Source of the DNA: a virus
DNA: 26,488 nucleotides
IMG/VR virus record: IMGVR_UViG_3300027901_000225
Location: 1 to 26,488 of that record
Strand: one strand, 5' to 3'
Below are positions 23,801 through 26,488 of the stretch, piece after piece (within the stretch, counting starts at the first letter, position 1; every line of letters starts with the position of its first letter). The translations under genes were made by a program, and so were the position numbers. The notes under the pieces are model-generated. The model had not been told where the DNA came from, did not search any database, and saw only the letters and a list, made by a program, of their open reading frames with translations.

Positions 23801-25007
23801 CCTCTTGGTTACCACCCGAGGAGCTAACGAAACCGACATTGTCTCACATGGACCTGGCAAAGTGAGCATTTACTCGACATTGAAAGTACAGTGCGACCGT
23901 GTGGACTTCTATTCCCTTGAACCCGACTGGATGATGGAGGATATGATCCAGGAGTTGGGCGTCAAGGCTGGTGTGCGGGACTTCGAGTTCGATCAAGTCC
24001 TAGAGCAAGGTCTTTCATTTGAAGTAGAAGCTGACTGGGGTACACCCGAATGGGTGGCAGATCGTACAGATTGTATCGTTCGTTTCACAATGCCTGCGCT
24101 GGTTGGAGATCAAGAACTAGGCGTAGTCTATCGCTCTGTGACGGATGAGGCAGAGATTGATGAGCTAGTACAGGGCTATCTCGTTACCATTACCGCTGAC
24201 GACACACTGAAGTTCTACATCTTCGGTGAAGGTCCTGCCATAACCTTGTTGGAAGAGTTTCCGATAGGCTTCTCGCCGACCGGCGAAATGAGAATCAGCG
24301 TCTACGAAGATAGTTGCTCGATCTGGGCTAACGGGCGGTTCTTGCATACCTTTCGAGATGGCACTTGGTTGGACGGGGAGTATGCGGGTGTCGTGGCCTA
24401 TGACGAAGTGCTGGTAGATGTCCGGTGGTCTAACTTGGATATGAGGGTAGACAACTTTATCTTTGATATGGGACAGCGGGCCTCTCAATTGCTAGGGCAA
24501 TTGATTGGACCGAAGCGGATTTACTTTATTGACGGGCAAGAGGGCACACTCAAGGCTTTCAGGGCTCGTACCGATGTGGGCGAGGTGCCCAGCTTGGCAT
24601 TCCGAGGTGCAAAAACACAGACAGAGCTATCGTTATTGACGCGGATTCGTTCTGAAGGCTACGAGATTGCCGAGATCGTAGATTACGATAATCTTAAAGA
24701 ATACGGCAACCTGTTTGGCATGGTGAATGCGATTGAGGCTAACGATGCTTGGGAAGCCTATCGTGAGGGCTATCTGACACTTCAGGATTTGATCTCCCAA
24801 GCCTTAATGTGGGAGCTGACGGGAGCCGCAGATCCTCGTCTGGAGCCCGAGGATATCTGCGTTATGGAGTTGCCTCCTGGCGAGAATTATGGTTTGACTA
24901 TTATGGCCGTTGAGTTTATAATGAGCAACAATCCTCAGATGCCAGCATTTGATATGGTTCTGACAGCCAGCGATCCTGAAGCGCTGGGGTATGAGGTACC
25001 GGAATAA
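20877..25007 (+). CDS. Large distal tail (baseplate/tip) structural protein
   Basis: The 1376-residue product, following the tape measure and a small tail gene, is probably a main component of the tail tip. The N-terminal 330 residues have repeated beta blades with DGD and DDW-type turns (YRDYDGDAWGDETLV, GTDYIYMADNNDGRLMTL), suggesting a propeller-like domain. Later come two concanavalin/LamG-like segments: about 520-615 (DAEIGHNGILARW to GLIQVYYREEP) and about 1040-1185 (LSFEVEADWGTP to GRFLHTFRDG). Between them lies an SIPVESVDDFPVSETVLVDD module, known from phage tail proteins that end in an H..G turn. These domains suggest binding of sugars on the host surface. The start overlaps the previous gene by eight bases, and the stop shares an A with the next ATG. 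Confidence 0.75.
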   Translation: MRNVSDDLIANLTPLRTFEGRLTFRDTRLVFEDRVLADSLGLSDPSLCDGSLYDTGILRVVSKFDDPVFHLYYQDVPDLSLLDWPNWVNVGAELAENSRPGIEGARVWYQKLNGDIVYRDYDGDAWGDETLVTSNYAAYSVACAPVSDDVCYIHYLIDDQWGAIARLSTAVAPVNWQGRVYGEIQTGIYYFDAVTLDGTDYIYMADNNDGRLMTLKVLGDVWSDLTYVVPLDVVDDTSFFKLGAASVIDDKVFLTGRLSRQTDYDPVAFDIYTIGPENYTMGRDLFIIQEEICGKFYLISDTLYYAGVNTVAEAPATLLVGYDNEDLKLATQKFNTMRIQCQANDAYKLSVGLDPSVEHAALRLGAEVTAEVAISDEWCQMAKFGVDSLTPSYDQQGQDAALMGRGLATKKLANWMSDQSYDYWSQTKQSSDPAELAEVIRASGTFEVNEGPLELLDLNEDGVLYMVAKPSRGGLMRARFYKPAGDFDPMYGVALNYYREQRYEAAERLEIDVEDVSDAEIGHNGILARWSETEHEGADGVGLYLWKDNVLTLITSVALEIPDDTWHWFQINFHDGLIQVYYREEPDTAWELILSTIYADAEYLPWKRESFGRGAVYMRNGTIHSETTGFTSLSMSIPVESVDDFPVSETVLVDDEQIEYDGKTPGEGPGELEWTEGSTLFQATHGNPYFDDLTLAEKTDTENPADQTIGSSEDDIFFGQALYFAGAPEMEGKGKFRLTQIKYKVRKVGNPGPLYCHFATDNFDNVYPYNKNYNIIQTSQVAAEDVGVDYDWAEFDFNTTWLMADAYFGFLSLSPDTLEFIYDEENYYEVLIDDLATEEPFRNVRRWSWGTGNWSTLAGFSVPMIVIGADRSGDGNEIYIDGAGADTPREFYDGMALVVTEGPGEGCIFTVSDYDFQAPDQWEPNQEYEPPDKWQDHIGDAEHGEWVVPDLSRIFTEEFTEGILGPGSKFELKPALLVTTRGANETDIVSHGPGKVSIYSTLKVQCDRVDFYSLEPDWMMEDMIQELGVKAGVRDFEFDQVLEQGLSFEVEADWGTPEWVADRTDCIVRFTMPALVGDQELGVVYRSVTDEAEIDELVQGYLVTITADDTLKFYIFGEGPAITLLEEFPIGFSPTGEMRISVYEDSCSIWANGRFLHTFRDGTWLDGEYAGVVAYDEVLVDVRWSNLDMRVDNFIFDMGQRASQLLGQLIGPKRIYFIDGQEGTLKAFRARTDVGEVPSLAFRGAKTQTELSLLTRIRSEGYEIAEIVDYDNLKEYGNLFGMVNAIEANDAWEAYREGYLTLQDLISQALMWELTGAADPRLEPEDICVMELPPGENYGLTIMAVEFIMSNNPQMPAFDMVLTASDPEALGYEVPE

Positions 25008-26488
25008 TGACACACGTAGGCACGACAGCGAATTTAGTGTCGATCATCCAACGTATTCTGCGGCGTACTACCAAGTACAGGCCGACGGAAGCGACTATTC
25101 ACGCCATTGATGGAACCAGATTGGACCTCCAAGTCTCGGGTTCGGCGGTCTTGCTTCGAAATGTGCCTGTTATTGGCAGCGTAGAGAGCCTGCGTCCTGG
25201 TCAGATCATTCAATTGCGGTGGGACCATGATAAGCCCATTGCGTTTGCGACAACGGACGCCGGGGCTGTTGAATTTATCACCACAGTGCAAGCGGATGAT
25301 GATACACTTGAGAATAGCCCAATAGGGCTGCGGGTCAAGGCTGGTGGCATTCGTCTCTGGCACTGTGCCTTTGTGCCTTCCCTAGAGGGACACACCCACA
25401 AGGACATCTTCCAGCTTCACGGCTGGAGCGTCACTGAAGACGGTGCAATCTTTCAGAATGATACGTACATTTATCCGGACGGGCAGATTTCTCTGGGGTC
25501 CGGAGCGAATGTAATCAAGCTGGACAGTAAGCACCCATACTTCCGTATGTGGTCTGGGGCAATTGATCCAGAGGATGCTACTTTCAAGGTCACCGCAGAC
25601 GGTCAGATTATTGCCACCGCTGGCTCTATTGCGGGCTGGGATATTCTGGAAGATCGGCTCAGCAAACAAGATATAGAGCTGCGCGCTGATGGTCAGATTA
25701 CAGTCGGCACCGACGACGACGTGGCTGTGCTGTCTACCGTAGATGATGATTGGCGGTTATGGATCGGCAACGAGATACCTGGGGAAGCACCGTTTCGGGT
25801 CAACAAGTGGGGCGATATCTGGCTGGAGAGTGGTCATATTTACGGTATTTTACAGTCCGAGAACTACATTGCGGGCCTCCAGGGTTGGAAGCTCTTTGCG
25901 GACGGTACTGCCGAGTTTGAGAATATCATTGCGCGGGGACGTTTGGAGACCACAGTCTTCGCACAGGCAACTATCTCTACGGTCTCCGGACAGCTACTGC
26001 TCTCGTTGGGCGATGTCCTCTTGACAGACGTAGATGAGGAAGATGAGTTTATCGATCTCCAGTCCGATGTGCTACCTGCGGGTGCTATCATTCATATCAA
26101 AGCCAGCTCCGAGCGTCAGGAGTGGATGCGCCTGTTAGCAGATCCCACACCCGCCGCTGGTGGTTTTCACTACGCAGTCGAGCGGGACTTGAGCGGGACA
26201 GGTGCCTGCGACTTCTATGCTGGTGAGGTCTGTGTTCGCAAGGGCTCGGGTGTGGTGGTTAGAGATGTCCAGCCCCTAGCCGCCGGTGTGGAGGGTGGTG
26301 AGTTTGGTGAGTATCAGCCTGGCGGATCTGGTGCCACCTCCGGGGGTGGATGGCTGATTTGCGATGGTGAGACACCTTTCTTTGGTGTTAACGCTCGGTT
26401 TGGTCCTGAGTGGAACCAGTTCTCCCGCGTGGTACAGATTGGTAACCTGGTAGGTTGTCCCCTGGAGGAATATGATACCGAGACGTGG
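25007..26488 (+). CDS. Tail tip/fibre protein, 3' end outside the window
   Basis: The frame from the ATG at 25007 (TAATG overlap) stays open to the last base, giving at least 494 residues. The N-terminal part contains an OB-like beta segment (LRRTTKYRPTEATIHAIDG to IIQLRWDHDKP). Residues about 200-320 carry a pattern common in siphovirus tail proteins: IAGWDILEDRLSKQD, DGQITVG, WIGNEIPGEAPFRVNKWGD, LFADGTAEFENIIARGRLET. The end, with GGWLICDGETPFFGVNARFG and VVQIGNLVG, looks like the start of a receptor-binding or fibre-tip module. This is the most likely host-recognition protein in the window. Confidence 0.8.
   Translation, partial: MTHVGTTANLVSIIQRILRRTTKYRPTEATIHAIDGTRLDLQVSGSAVLLRNVPVIGSVESLRPGQIIQLRWDHDKPIAFATTDAGAVEFITTVQADDDTLENSPIGLRVKAGGIRLWHCAFVPSLEGHTHKDIFQLHGWSVTEDGAIFQNDTYIYPDGQISLGSGANVIKLDSKHPYFRMWSGAIDPEDATFKVTADGQIIATAGSIAGWDILEDRLSKQDIELRADGQITVGTDDDVAVLSTVDDDWRLWIGNEIPGEAPFRVNKWGDIWLESGHIYGILQSENYIAGLQGWKLFADGTAEFENIIARGRLETTVFAQATISTVSGQLLLSLGDVLLTDVDEEDEFIDLQSDVLPAGAIIHIKASSERQEWMRLLADPTPAAGGFHYAVERDLSGTGACDFYAGEVCVRKGSGVVVRDVQPLAAGVEGGEFGEYQPGGSGATSGGGWLICDGETPFFGVNARFGPEWNQFSRVVQIGNLVGCPLEEYDTETW

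Overview
This window looks like the structural half of a tailed double-stranded DNA phage (Caudoviricetes), or a prophage with no visible integration genes. Every supportable gene is on the + strand. Genes are tightly packed, with many ATGA or TAATG stop/start overlaps and good AGGAGG-type ribosome binding sites, so the host is a bacterium read with the standard code. The order HNH nuclease, large terminase, portal, scaffold, major capsid, connector, tail completion, tail tube, frameshifted tail chaperone, very long tape measure, distal tail proteins is that of a long non-contractile (siphovirus-like) tail. I see no sheath gene, no integrase, no tRNA, no CRISPR array and no insertion sequence. 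The host cannot be named from the sequence.

Region 1 (1-1907): a small operon of unusual accessory genes. It holds an unrecognised protein cut by the window edge, a membrane-anchored thioredoxin-fold protein with a CTAC motif, a 41-residue one-helix membrane peptide, and a membrane-anchored or secreted protein with twelve glycines at exact four-residue spacing. All are linked by 1-4 nt overlaps. Region 2 (1926-6035): a zinc-knuckle small protein, an HNH endonuclease, a 77-residue protein, the large terminase, then an FmdB-like zinc ribbon, a very basic 79-residue protein, a small HExxH metallopeptidase and an orphan DNA methyltransferase.

Region 3 (6032-11286): a strong sigma70-type promoter with a long leader starts the head module: portal, a modular head-fibre or decoration protein, a proline-rich coiled-coil scaffold and an N4-gp56-family major capsid protein. 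No prohead protease was recognised. Region 4 (11296-14596): head-tail connector, tail completion protein, tail tube, and a G/GT-type tail assembly chaperone made by a -1 frameshift on C_CCA_AAC. The extension frame is clearly open to position 14596. Region 5 (14655-26488): a 1947-residue tape measure protein carrying a sigma70-region-2-like segment and an HELGH metallopeptidase-like domain, a small tail protein, a 1376-residue distal tail protein, and a tail-tip or fibre gene that runs off the end of the window.

The genes fit together as one assembly line: terminase and HNH package DNA through the portal into a shell built by scaffold and capsid; connector and completion proteins join it to a tube whose length is set by the tape measure with the chaperones; and the last two genes form the tip that meets the host. 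Several GC-rich intergenic hairpins without U-tracts sit just before well-translated genes and may tune message stability or expression.
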